A stretch of 24,330 bases of DNA, taken from positions 1 through 24,330 of the forward strand of contig JAFZTG010000251.1 in assembly GCA_017618935.1 (NCBI GenBank), written 5' to 3'. The translations under genes were made by a program, and so were the position numbers. This DNA is from Bacteroidales bacterium. GTDB lineage: Bacteria; Bacteroidota; Bacteroidia; Bacteroidales; UBA1715. This document shows positions 7,563 to 14,049 of this stretch, piece after piece (positions within the stretch are counted from its first letter, which is position 1; the number at the start of each line of letters is the position of its first letter). Below the pieces are notes generated by a model, which saw nothing but the letters and a program-made list of their open reading frames with translations, had not been told where the DNA came from and made no database searches.

Positions 7563-8255
7563 CTATAATTTTTCAATCAACTCGAAAGCCTTGTCAACAC
7601 CCGTTGATGCGGGTTCTGCAATAATCGTCAGGTTCGGTTGTGACTGCACTTGCGGTTTCGGATCAACGAAAAAGATGGGCGTATCGCGTTTGGCATAACG
7701 GATAAGTCCGGCAGCAGGATACACCTGCATAGACGTGCCGATAATTATCATTATATCAGCCGTTTCAACTTGTCGTGCAGCTGGCTCTATGTTAGGAACA
7801 GCCTCTTCGAAAAATACGATTTGCGGACGAAGTTGCGAGCCGTCCTTTGCCTTGTCGCCCATTTTTATTGGTTTGTAGCCAATATCGACAAAACAATATT
7901 CGTCGGTTTCGTTGCTGGAACTACATGCTTTGGTGAGTTCGCCGTGCAGATGAATCACGTGCGTGCTTCCCGCTCTTTCGTGCAGATTGTCAACATTCTG
8001 GGTTACGACAACAATTTCATAGTCCTTTTCTTTTTCTGCCAAACAAATATGTGCACGATTCGGTTGCTTCGACTCAAGTTGCGCCCGCATCGTGTTGTAG
8101 AAATCAAGAATGAGTTGAGGATTTCTATACCATGCGCTATGCGTGGCAACGTCTTCAACACGATGGTTTTCCCACAATCCGTCCTCCGAACGGAATGCCT
8201 TTATTCCTGATTCCACGCTGATTCCAGCACCAGTTAAAACGACAATTTTTTTCAT
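7563..8255 (-). CDS. Sir2-family NAD-dependent protein deacylase (zinc-site-poor type)
   Basis: Predicted cytoplasmic enzyme that removes acyl groups from lysines using NAD+. Visible motifs are GAGISVESGIKAFR (9-22, NAD binding), TQNVDN (85-90), catalytic H104 in HLHGEL, and GTSMQVYPAAGL (173-184). The usual four-cysteine zinc site is absent: only C111 and C121 lie in that region. Y53 of the YxxR acyl-pocket motif is kept, but M56 occupies the Arg position (sequence FYNTMR, R one place later), so desuccinylase activity cannot be assumed. The 230-aa start MKKIVVLTGAGIS at 8255 is preferred over an in-frame ATG at 8288, which would put a palindromic repeat into the coding sequence. Its stop is 1 nt from that of the convergent glycosyltransferase. 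It lies 102 nt downstream of the reverse rubrerythrin on the same strand. Confidence 0.9.
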   Translation of the reverse strand: MKKIVVLTGAGISVESGIKAFRSEDGLWENHRVEDVATHSAWYRNPQLILDFYNTMRAQLESKQPNRAHICLAEKEKDYEIVVVTQNVDNLHERAGSTHVIHLHGELTKACSSSNETDEYCFVDIGYKPIKMGDKAKDGSQLRPQIVFFEEAVPNIEPAARQVETADIMIIIGTSMQVYPAAGLIRYAKRDTPIFFVDPKPQVQSQPNLTIIAEPASTGVDKAFELIEKL

Positions 8256-8273
8256 GATTTCAATGATATAATT

Positions 8274-8302
8274 GTAGAGACGCCCCATTGTGACGTCTCT
8301 AC
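8274..8302. repeat. GTAGAGACG palindrome, copy A
   Basis: Inverted repeat with arms GTAGAGACG (8274-8282) and CGTCTCTAC (8294-8302) around an 11-nt unpaired centre. It lies 18 nt upstream of the sirtuin start. The same arms recur 40 nt away in copy B. Similar GTAGAGACG hairpins are, to my knowledge, dispersed intergenic repeats in several Bacteroidota and cyanobacterial genomes; I cannot check that here. Confidence 0.85.
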
Positions 8303-8322
8303 TGGCAATAGATTTTTACATT

Positions 8323-8352
8323 TGTAGAGACGTGCCATGGCGCGTCTCTACA
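8323..8352. repeat. GTAGAGACG palindrome, copy B (30-nt near-perfect hairpin)
   Basis: Arms TGTAGAGACG (8323-8332) and CGTCTCTACA (8343-8352) enclose GCCATGGC (8334-8341), itself a palindrome, flanked by a T-G wobble. The whole 30 nt can fold with hardly any loop. It begins 5 nt past the stop of the reverse rubrerythrin. There is no T-run on either side, so it is not a classical terminator, but it could stop or process the transcript. Confidence 0.88.
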
Positions 8353-8357
8353 TTGAA

Positions 8358-8906
8358 TTATTTCTTGAAATAACGTTTATACAATCCTTCAAATCCTTGA
8401 CCATGACGAGCTTCGTCCTTAGCCATTTCGTGAACAGTGTCGTGGATTGCGTCAAGATTTTGTGCTTTTGCATTTTTTGCAATACGCATCTTGTCTTCGC
8501 ATGCGCCTGCTTCAGCCATCATACGTTTTTCAAGGTTTGTTTTCGTGTCCCACACAACTTCGCCAAGCAATTCGGCGAATTTAGCAGCGTGTTCTGCCTC
8601 TTCGAACGCGTAACGTTTGAATGCCTCGGCAATTTCTGGATAACCTTCGCGATCGGCCTGACGGCTCATTGCAAGATACATTCCCACTTCTGAACATTCT
8701 CCCATAAAGTGAGCGTTCAGGTCTTTTTTCATTTCAGCATCGCAGTCTTTTGCAACGCCAATGACGTGTTCAGTAACGAATTTCAATGCTGCCGACTCAT
8801 CAACAACTTTCCACGTTACTATTTGTTTACACTGTGGGCAACGTTCTGGCGCCTCTTCTCCTTCATGAACAAAGCCGCATATAGGGCAAATGAATTTTTT
8901 TGACAT
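8358..8906 (-). CDS. Reverse rubrerythrin (N-terminal rubredoxin, C-terminal diiron domain)
   Basis: Predicted cytoplasmic non-haem iron protein of 182 aa that reduces hydrogen peroxide, and in some relatives oxygen, to water. The domain order is inverted relative to classical rubrerythrin. A rubredoxin-like FeS4 site comes first (C7, C10, C23, C26: CPICG and CPQC), then a four-helix ferritin-like domain with E70, E103/H106 in [10 protein letters not shown] and E165/H168 in [10 protein letters not shown] as probable diiron ligands. The start at 8906 ([14 protein letters not shown]) is chosen because an upstream in-frame ATG at 8987 would overlap the end of the preceding rubrerythrin gene. The gap to that gene is only 23 nt, so the two are almost certainly cotranscribed. 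A strong palindrome follows 5 nt after its stop. Confidence 0.93.
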   Translation of the reverse strand: MSKKFICPICGFVHEGEEAPERCPQCKQIVTWKVVDESAALKFVTEHVIGVAKDCDAEMKKDLNAHFMGECSEVGMYLAMSRQADREGYPEIAEAFKRYAFEEAEHAAKFAELLGEVVWDTKTNLEKRMMAEAGACEDKMRIAKNAKAQNLDAIHDTVHEMAKDEARHGQGFEGLYKRYFKK

Positions 8907-8929
8907 AGGTATAATTTTATTTTTCGTTA

Positions 8930-9469
8930 TTAATAATTTTCTGCTTTTACTTGGAAATATGCTTGTGGGTGGTCGCAAACAGGACAAACATCTGGTGCTT
9001 TTTTACCAATTACGATGTGTCCGCAGTTTGAGCATTGCCAAATCATATCTTTGTCTTTCGAGAATACAAGACCGCCTTCAATGTTTGCCAACAGTTTTTT
9101 GTATCGTTCTTCGTGTTCCTTTTCGATTTTTGCAACACCTTCGAACAAGTCTGCAATTTTGTCGAAACCTTCCTCACGAGCCTCTTTTGCAAACGTTGCG
9201 TACATATCGGTCCACTCGTAGTTTTCGCCAGCGGCAGCATCTTTCAAGTTTTCGATAGTGCCGGGAACTTTGCCGTCGTGCAAAAGTTTGAACCAGATTT
9301 TTGCATGTTCCTTCTCGTTGTTTGCCGTCTCTTCAAAAATGCTTGCAATTTGAACGTACCCGTCTTTCTTTGCTTTCGATGCGTAATAGGTATATTTGTT
9401 TCGTGCCTGTGACTCTCCGGCAAAAGCCGCTTGGAGATTTTTCTCTGTTTTAGATCCTTTTAGTTCCAT
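8930..9469 (-). CDS. rbr: Rubrerythrin
   Basis: Predicted cytoplasmic peroxidase of 179 aa protecting an anaerobe against hydrogen peroxide. The ferritin-like diiron domain is first, with E19, the ExxH pair E52/H55 (NEKEHAK), E96 and E99, and the second ExxH pair E116/H119 (EKEHEERY). It is followed by a C-terminal rubredoxin domain with C146, C149, C162 and C165 (CSNCG and CPVC). This is the classical domain order, opposite to the gene downstream. The start [16 protein letters not shown] at 9469 is preferred over an in-frame ATG at 9514, because classical rubrerythrins start a few residues before this helix. I found no full TAnnTTTG match upstream, so its promoter is unclear. An XRE regulator gene ends 142 nt upstream on the same strand, with a palindrome over its stop codon. 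Confidence 0.95.
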   Translation of the reverse strand: MELKGSKTEKNLQAAFAGESQARNKYTYYASKAKKDGYVQIASIFEETANNEKEHAKIWFKLLHDGKVPGTIENLKDAAAGENYEWTDMYATFAKEAREEGFDKIADLFEGVAKIEKEHEERYKKLLANIEGGLVFSKDKDMIWQCSNCGHIVIGKKAPDVCPVCDHPQAYFQVKAENY

Positions 9470-9605
9470 ACAATAAGTTTTATAATTATAAATAGATTTA
9501 TTTCGCTCAATCAAAGCAAGTAAATGTACAAAAAAATGATACGAATTACTACAAGACTAAAAAAAACTCCTATTACGCCTTCTTTGGGAACAGATTATGG
9601 TTAGA

Positions 9606-9622
9606 ATAAACCTATAGTTTAT
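9606..9622. promoter_or_regulatory. Palindrome over the XRE gene stop (possible operator, copy 1)
   Basis: On the plus strand ATAAAC-CTATA-GTTTAT, extended by one more A/T pair on each side (9605-9623). Read on the minus strand it is ATAAACTATAGGTTTAT, differing at one of 17 positions from the copy at 10020-10036. It covers the last codons and stop of the XRE gene and lies 136 nt upstream of the rubrerythrin start. No T-run follows on the minus strand, so it does not look like a terminator. Confidence 0.5.
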
Positions 9623-9941
9623 TTTTCAAAAGCTCAATAATCTCATCTTTTGCTTTCAGTAATTCTTTTGTCATTTGCAATTCCTTTTGCAGAGATTCAA
9701 CTTCCTGCGAAACTGCAATCTTGCTTATGTCGGTTTTCTCCACGCCCAACAATGTAAATATAGATGTGTCAAGAACGTTGGCGATTTGCTCCAGACGCAA
9801 GATTGACAAATTCGTCTGACCACGTTCTATTTTTGAAACCGCCATGATTGAAATGTCCAGTTCTCCCGCCAAATCAGCTTGCGAGATTTTTTGCGCTTTC
9901 CGTATCTCCCGAATTGTATTTCCTATGATTTGTAAATCCAT
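9612..9941 (-). CDS. XRE-family helix-turn-helix regulator with C-terminal coiled coil
   Basis: Small predicted DNA-binding protein of 109 aa. The HTH_3 domain covers about 5-66: IREIRKAQKISQADLA (first helices), LDISIMAVSKIERGQTN (recognition helix and the usual SKIERG signature) and LEQIANVLDTSIFTLLG. Residues 75-109 (SQEVESLQKELQ...LLKNKL) form a likely coiled coil for dimerisation, with no effector or peptidase domain. Such proteins usually bind palindromes as dimers. Two matching ATAAAC-N5-GTTTAT palindromes lie on either side of the gene, one across its stop codon and one touching the promoter of the divergent lipoprotein operon, so they are the obvious candidate operators. It resembles short chromosomal regulators more than a toxin-antitoxin antitoxin; no toxin-like gene is adjacent. 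Confidence 0.9.
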   Translation of the reverse strand: MDLQIIGNTIREIRKAQKISQADLAGELDISIMAVSKIERGQTNLSILRLEQIANVLDTSIFTLLGVEKTDISKIAVSQEVESLQKELQMTKELLKAKDEIIELLKNKL

Positions 9942-10019
9942 ACCTTATTATTATTAGTTGAAATTTACAAACTGAAAAATTTCCTATTTTATATTAAAAA
10001 TTTATAAAAACAAGCCATT

Positions 10020-10036
10020 ATAAACTATAAGTTTAT
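10020..10036. promoter_or_regulatory. Palindrome touching the lipoprotein promoter (possible operator, copy 2)
   Basis: ATAAAC-TATAA-GTTTAT, with the flanking T and A extending the symmetry to TATAAACT-ATA-AGTTTATA (10019-10037). Its right end overlaps the first bases of the TATATTTG promoter box. A bound dimer here would be expected to block transcription of the 10082 operon. It matches the palindrome at 9606-9622 at 16 of 17 positions in opposite orientation. Confidence 0.55.
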
Positions 10037-10043
10037 ATATTTG
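10036..10043 (+). promoter_or_regulatory. Bacteroidales -7 promoter box for the lipoprotein operon
   Basis: TATATTTG matches TAnnTTTG, 38 nt upstream of the ATG at 10082. No TTTG -33 element is clear; that region is occupied by the ATAAAC-N5-GTTTAT palindrome. Weak -33 plus an overlapping palindrome is what one would expect of a regulated promoter. Confidence 0.5.
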
Positions 10044-10081
10044 CCAAGTTAAATTATTTTTTAAACCTAAAATTAAATTTT

Positions 10082-10660
10082 ATGAAAAGAGGTATTTTAT
10101 TCATGTTTGGTGCATTACTAGGTGGTGCATTGTTATTTACTGCTTGTGGAAGCGACGACAAGACAGAAGATCCTGATGTACGTGACGTTGCAGTGGGAAA
10201 TTACAGTGGTACGACAACGTATTATTGGGCAACGGACGAAGGAATGATTGAAGATGAGGAAACGTTTGGAAAGCCAAACTCTATTAACGGTTCTGTAGAA
10301 AAAGATAGCGAACAGTCAAGTGCTATCCGTCTGTCGTTCGACGGCGACGTGTTCTATGGAAACAAAATTGCTGCAGCATCAAATGGTTTCACTTTCGATA
10401 TTGAATCTCAAACTGTTGAAGGAGTAAAAATCACAGGGTATAATGTTGCAACATTGGGAACTGCAGAATACAACGGTTTGTTCTTGTCGGACAACAAGAC
10501 TTTGGACTTTGGTATCAAAATCTCTGTTGAAGATTTCATCGACTTGTTCTTTGACGAAGATGATGAAGATTCGTGGATTGTTGCTCTTGCCGTTGCAGCA
10601 TACGCCGACGAATACGACATTGAATGGGTTGTTGTAGAATACGAACTAAACAAACGATAG
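10082..10660 (+). CDS. Small acidic lipoprotein of unknown function
   Basis: Not recognised beyond being an exported lipoprotein. The 192-aa product starts with a signal peptide and a lipobox ending at C22 (LLFTAC), followed by GSDDKTEDPD, an acid-rich linker typical of Bacteroidota surface lipoproteins. The mature part is predominantly beta (GNYSGTTTYYW, IRLSFDGDVFYGNKI, TFDIESQTVEGVKITGY), which suggests a small lipocalin/calycin-like barrel; that fold is inference only. A very acidic stretch near 151-163 (FIDLFFDEDDEDSW) is notable. The next gene starts 4 nt after its stop, so they form an operon with a clear terminator behind it. A palindrome and promoter box upstream suggest control by the divergent XRE protein. 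Confidence 0.85.
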   Translation: MKRGILFMFGALLGGALLFTACGSDDKTEDPDVRDVAVGNYSGTTTYYWATDEGMIEDEETFGKPNSINGSVEKDSEQSSAIRLSFDGDVFYGNKIAAASNGFTFDIESQTVEGVKITGYNVATLGTAEYNGLFLSDNKTLDFGIKISVEDFIDLFFDEDDEDSWIVALAVAAYADEYDIEWVVVEYELNKR

Positions 10661-10664
10661 TACA

Positions 10665-11009
10665 ATGAAGAAATTTCTTTCAATAGCATTTTTATGCGGA
10701 GTTCTTGTAAGTTCCGCATACGCAGGCAATCCAGATCCCACATACGTATATTGCGACATGGTTGGGTATGAAAAACTTCTCTCGTTAACGGGAAAAGTAA
10801 AGGTTTCTATTGACTACGGCGAGGCAAAAACCCTATTCAGCGACCAAAGAATCAAGGACGAAAGTGGTAAAGTTCAGTCGTTTAACTCGATGATTGACGC
10901 AATGAACTATATGGCACAGCAAGGTTGGGAAATCGACCAATGCTATATTGTTAAAGGTGACGGTGAAATGAAAACCCACTGGATTCTAAAAAAGAAAGTT
11001 GTTAAGTAG
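10665..11009 (+). CDS. Small exported protein of unknown function
   Basis: A 114-aa protein with a signal peptide likely cleaved after A20 (SSAYA, then GNPDP) and no lipobox, so it is probably periplasmic or secreted. The mature part contains YVYCDMVGYEKLL and KVKVSIDYGEAKTLF; the second half has a helix then the phrase YMAQQGWEIDQCYIV and a C-terminal HWILKKKVVK strand. The QGWE phrase recalls small alpha/beta proteins of the DUF4177 kind, but I cannot claim membership. Two cysteines (in YVYC and QCYIV) could form a disulfide. It starts 4 nt after the lipoprotein stop and is followed by a strong terminator, so it probably acts with that lipoprotein. Confidence 0.83.
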   Translation: MKKFLSIAFLCGVLVSSAYAGNPDPTYVYCDMVGYEKLLSLTGKVKVSIDYGEAKTLFSDQRIKDESGKVQSFNSMIDAMNYMAQQGWEIDQCYIVKGDGEMKTHWILKKKVVK

Positions 11010-11025
11010 TTAAAACTTTTTTTGT

Positions 11026-11055
11026 AAGGCTGCTCTCCACAAGGGCAGCCTTTTT
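11026..11055 (+). terminator. Rho-independent terminator of the lipoprotein operon
   Basis: Stem AAGGCTGCTC / GGGCAGCCTT (one G-T pair), loop TCCACAA, followed by a T-run to 11055. It begins 16 nt after the stop of the small exported protein. Confidence 0.9.
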
Positions 11056-11061
11056 ATTATG

Positions 11062-11106
11062 AAAAAATGTCTGTTCTTGCGTTATCGCATGTAAAACAGA
11101 CATTTT
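11062..11106 (-). terminator. Terminator of the ROK kinase gene
   Basis: Inverted repeat AAAATGTCTGTT (11064-11075) and AACAGACATTTT (11095-11106) with a 19-nt centre that carries a smaller TGCG-TTAT-CGCA hairpin. On the minus strand it ends in six T residues and lies about 30 nt past the ROK stop, as expected for its terminator. T residues on the other side may let it also back up the plus-strand terminator. Confidence 0.8.
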
Positions 11107-11136
11107 GAGTAAAAATTTTTCTGGATACTTATACAT

Positions 11137-12096
11137 CTATTTCTCCAACTCTTTCCATGCCAACGCACTTGCACCAAGCACAGCAGCGTTTTTGTCCATC
11201 AAACCACTGAGTTTTATCTCAATCTTGTTTTTGAAAATCGGTAGCAAATATGCTTCCATGCTTTCTTTTGTTGGTTTGATGATGGCATCACCTGCTTTTG
11301 CAGGACCACCAAACAAAAAGATTGTCGACGGACTTGTGTGGCAAACCACATCGGCCAACTTCATTCCAAGAATCTTACCTGTATAGTCAAAACATTCTTT
11401 TGCCAATTCGTCGCCATTTTGATATGCCTTGAACACATCGTACGACGTGAGTTTGCTATTCGGAATATCGCGCAACGGCGATGGTTTGCGAGAATTGCAG
11501 AGCAGCTCCGTCATTGTGCGTACAATACCCGTAGCCGAAGCGTAAGTTTCCAAGCAGCCTTTCTTGCCACAACCACACTGGCGACCGTCCATAAACACGG
11601 TAGTATGACCAACCTCGCCGGCAAATCCGTCGTGACCATACACTAAATCGCCATTTACCACAATACCGCTACCCAAACCTGTTCCAAGCGTAATAACGAC
11701 AAAATCCTTCATGCCTTTTGCCGCACCGAAAATCATTTCGCCCATAGCGGCAGCGTTTGCGTCGTTGGTAATCGCTATTTTCACATTCGGGAAGTATTCG
11801 CCCATCATTTTGCAGAAATGCACCGTGCCTTTCCAACTCAGATTCGGGGCTTCCTCAATCGTACCACGATGATAGTTCGCATTCGGCGCACCAATACCGA
11901 TTCCCTTCAACTCACAATCGGAATGATTTTGTAACTCTTTCTGTATCAATGAGCAAAGGTTTTTCATATACGGCTCGATTTCCGTATATTCTTTCGTTGG
12001 TATGCTCGTCTCGAACAAACAATTTCCGTCTCTGTCAACAAAACCAATGGCAGTGTTTGTTCCGCCAATATCTATTCCGACTGTAATTTGCTTCAT
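11137..12096 (-). CDS. ROK-family sugar kinase (glucokinase-like)
   Basis: Predicted cytoplasmic ATP-dependent hexose kinase of 319 aa. The N-terminal phosphate loop is GIDIGGTNTAIG (7-18). The catalytic base is D112 in ITNDANAAAMGE. A second ATP motif is LGTGLGSG (137-144). The sugar- and zinc-binding signature has E161 and H164 in GEVGH, then the zinc cysteines C174, C176 and C181 in CGCGKKGCLE. No N-terminal HTH is present, so it is an enzyme, not a ROK repressor. Glucose is the likeliest substrate; N-acetylglucosamine or N-acetylmannosamine kinases share these motifs and are not excluded. It has its own promoter box (12119-12126) and terminator, so it appears monocistronic. It could phosphorylate free sugar made by the GH94 enzyme, although the genes are not adjacent. 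Confidence 0.92.
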   Translation of the reverse strand: MKQITVGIDIGGTNTAIGFVDRDGNCLFETSIPTKEYTEIEPYMKNLCSLIQKELQNHSDCELKGIGIGAPNANYHRGTIEEAPNLSWKGTVHFCKMMGEYFPNVKIAITNDANAAAMGEMIFGAAKGMKDFVVITLGTGLGSGIVVNGDLVYGHDGFAGEVGHTTVFMDGRQCGCGKKGCLETYASATGIVRTMTELLCNSRKPSPLRDIPNSKLTSYDVFKAYQNGDELAKECFDYTGKILGMKLADVVCHTSPSTIFLFGGPAKAGDAIIKPTKESMEAYLLPIFKNKIEIKLSGLMDKNAAVLGASALAWKELEK

Positions 12097-12118
12097 TTTT
12101 CTTCGTTTTTCGTTTTTA

Positions 12119-12126
12119 CAAAGGTA
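12119..12126 (-). promoter_or_regulatory. Bacteroidales -7 promoter box for the ROK kinase
   Basis: The minus strand reads TACCTTTG, a full TAnnTTTG match, ending 22 nt before the ATG at 12096. No TTTG -33 element is obvious. Confidence 0.55.
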
Positions 12127-12179
12127 TTGATTTTATATTTTCTGTTATAAAAAAGATAAAGAAAATAGCAAAGAGAACA

Positions 12180-13163
12180 TTACAATAATTTTCCACGCAG
12201 AAAAGCAAGTTCCTCAGAGAAATCTACAAAAGGATACTTTTGCGAAAGAGATTCACAATCTTCTATTGTACTATGTATAAAAGTTTTATAAGAATCGCTA
12301 GTGACATTAAACGGACGATGTTTTATGGCTTTTTGTACGGATTCTATTTGAGAAATCAGACTTATTGTTTCTTTTGAAAAATACGTTTTCGAGAATATTT
12401 CCCATATATACTCTATTGCCACGGCACTTGGATGAAGCATATCTTCATCGTAGAATCGATAATCGCGCAAATCGTCCATAAGCAACTCATACGCAGGGAA
12501 ATAACCACTATTTTGAATTGATTTTTGCATAGAATCTATTGCCAAAAACAACGTTGATTTGCTCACCTGATTTTCGTGGGCACCATCTTTCCAATGACGA
12601 ATGGGACTTACTGTAAAAATCACTTGCAAACTTGGATTGATTCTTTGCAGTCGCAGAATTGATTTTTCAAGAGCGGAAACACACTCCTCAACCGAGAGTT
12701 TACGTCGATTAAATTGCGATGCTGGAGTCTTATGGCAATTATTCACAATTTGCTTCGTTTCGTTCAATTCATATATCCACGCTGTTCCCAATGTAAGAAA
12801 CAGATAATCAAGAGATTGAAATTTTTCTAAAAAATCATTCTTTACATTATTGAATGTTCGAACCACTTCTTGTTTATTGACCGACGAAAATGAAGTATGA
12901 AGAAAATACGATTGCCACACATCGTTGGCCAAAAAAAGGTCCTGTTCATCGAATGGTATATCACCAAGCAACAAATCAATAGTTTGTGCAATAGAAATTG
13001 GATTATAGACCGTTCCAAGCGGATTCACCAGAATGGGAAATTTTGCCGACAGCAGACGCCCTCCGATATTCGTGGTGAAACACGAGCCAATAGCCATTCC
13101 TTTGTGTATATGAGAAATCTCAAACGAAGAATGAGGAACGTCTATGGTTGTCTTAAATTGCAT
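12180..13163 (-). CDS. GSCFA domain protein
   Basis: Member of the GSCFA family, named for its conserved N-terminal motif, here GSCFTTNIGGRLL (26-38). The family is related to SGNH/GDSL hydrolases: GSCF would stand in the nucleophile block, and DMLHPS (241-246) matches the D-x-x-H block near the C-terminus with D241 and H244. FLTLGTAW (122-129) is another conserved piece. At 327 aa it is full length. There is no signal peptide, so it appears cytoplasmic. Substrate is unknown; acyl-ester or acyltransferase chemistry is a reasonable inference from SGNH relatives, not established. It lies 43 nt downstream of the DUF59 gene on the same strand and is the probable third gene of the sufE operon, though a link with Fe-S assembly is not known. 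Confidence 0.9.
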   Translation of the reverse strand: MQFKTTIDVPHSSFEISHIHKGMAIGSCFTTNIGGRLLSAKFPILVNPLGTVYNPISIAQTIDLLLGDIPFDEQDLFLANDVWQSYFLHTSFSSVNKQEVVRTFNNVKNDFLEKFQSLDYLFLTLGTAWIYELNETKQIVNNCHKTPASQFNRRKLSVEECVSALEKSILRLQRINPSLQVIFTVSPIRHWKDGAHENQVSKSTLFLAIDSMQKSIQNSGYFPAYELLMDDLRDYRFYDEDMLHPSAVAIEYIWEIFSKTYFSKETISLISQIESVQKAIKHRPFNVTSDSYKTFIHSTIEDCESLSQKYPFVDFSEELAFLRGKLL

Positions 13164-13206
13164 TTATTGTCGTTCTATTTAACTCAGACTTTTTATAAAG
13201 GAGATA

Positions 13207-13527
13207 CTACAGCAAACCTAATTTCAGTTTTGCCTCTTCGGTCATCATATCCTGATTCCATTCGGGTTCAAGCACAATGTTGACGGCAACGTCTTCAACG
13301 CCGTTAATAAGTTTCAGCTTTGTCTGAATTTCGTACACCAACGGCTCTGCCATCGGGCAGTTGGGCGAAGTGAGCGTCATATCTATCTCAACGATGGGAA
13401 GTTTATAGTTGATTTTATAAATCAGTCCTAACTCGTATATATCAACAGGAATTTCGGGGTCATAAACAGTTTTGAGCGTTTCCACGACCTCATCTTGAAT
13501 TCTCTTGAGTTCTTTTTCGTCTTCCAT
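13207..13527 (-). CDS. DUF59/MIP18-type Fe-S assembly factor (SufT-like)
   Basis: Small cytoplasmic protein of 106 aa from the metal-sulfur cluster biosynthetic (DUF59, PaaD/SufT/MIP18) family, which helps mature or deliver Fe-S clusters. Signature pieces are VYDPEIPVDIYELGLIY (21-37), the TLTSPNCPMAE block with conserved C57, and VNIVLEPEWNQDMMTEEAK, which ends the usual domain. Bacteroidota commonly keep this gene with suf genes; here it starts 2 nt after the sufE stop, strong evidence for an operon and joint function. It is a stand-alone DUF59 domain, with no fused Mrp ATPase. The symbol sufT is often used but I leave it open. Confidence 0.9.
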   Translation of the reverse strand: MEDEKELKRIQDEVVETLKTVYDPEIPVDIYELGLIYKINYKLPIVEIDMTLTSPNCPMAEPLVYEIQTKLKLINGVEDVAVNIVLEPEWNQDMMTEEAKLKLGLL

Positions 13528-13529
13528 AA

Positions 13530-13952
13530 CTAATCCTGTTTCGCTTTAAACGCCAACGCGTATATCTTCATTTGTTTTATCATGGCAAGTAAGCCGTTTG
13601 AACGGGTTGGGGAAAGATTTTCCTTCAAACCGATTTTTTCAATGAAATGCAAATCGCATTGTAGAATGTCGTCGGGTGTTTGGTTTGACAGCACGCGAAT
13701 CAACAGCGAAATGATACCTTTGGTGATAATGGCATCGGAGTCGGCAGTAAAAATCACCTTACCGTCTTTCAGTTCAGCAAAAAGCCAAACTTGTGACTGA
13801 CAGCCCTTTATTAAATTATCTTCCTTCTTATACGACTCGTCAATTACAGGAAGATTTTTGCTTAAATCAATGAGATACTGATACTTATCCATCCAGTCGT
13901 CAAACAAACTGAACTCTTCAATAATCTCGTCTTGAATCTCGTTTATCGTCAT
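13530..13952 (-). CDS. sufE: SufE-family cysteine desulfurase activator
   Basis: Cytoplasmic protein of 140 aa that accepts persulfide sulfur from the desulfurase SufS for Fe-S cluster assembly. The acceptor C51 sits in NLIKGCQSQVWL (47-58), the family signature. DWMDKYQYLIDLSKNLP near the N-terminus and GLKENLSPTRSNGLLAM near the C-terminus also fit. The start at 13952 (MTINEIQDEIIEEF) is chosen because the upstream extension to 14147 gives non-homologous sequence and overlaps the methyltransferase gene. A TACATTTG promoter box lies 45 nt upstream. The DUF59 gene follows after 2 nt and GSCFA after that. No sufS, sufB, sufC or sufD gene is in the window, so the main suf operon must be elsewhere. 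Confidence 0.94.
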   Translation of the reverse strand: MTINEIQDEIIEEFSLFDDWMDKYQYLIDLSKNLPVIDESYKKEDNLIKGCQSQVWLFAELKDGKVIFTADSDAIITKGIISLLIRVLSNQTPDDILQCDLHFIEKIGLKENLSPTRSNGLLAMIKQMKIYALAFKAKQD

Positions 13953-13997
13953 AGTACAAAGAGGCCTTTCCGCCTTTACCCTATCGTAATTTTGTTG

Positions 13998-14005
13998 CAA
14001 ATGTA
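13998..14005 (-). promoter_or_regulatory. Bacteroidales -7 promoter box for sufE
   Basis: The minus strand reads TACATTTG, matching TAnnTTTG, in the AT-rich gap between the methyltransferase stop and sufE. It ends 45 nt before the ATG at 13952. Confidence 0.55.
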
Positions 14006-14049
14006 CTTTTTTTCTATAGAAAAAAAACTTACACAGTAATAATTTTGGA

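Noticed and set aside
8317..8324. TACATTTG on the plus strand beside palindrome copy B
   Set aside because: It matches the promoter box but points antisense into the reverse rubrerythrin with no gene to serve; its last bases come from the repeat arm. Probably chance.
9612..11009. XRE gene and neighbours as a toxin-antitoxin or phage-repressor module
   Set aside because: The adjacent genes encode exported proteins, there is no toxin-like or phage gene, and the regulator is on the opposite strand to the neighbouring operon.
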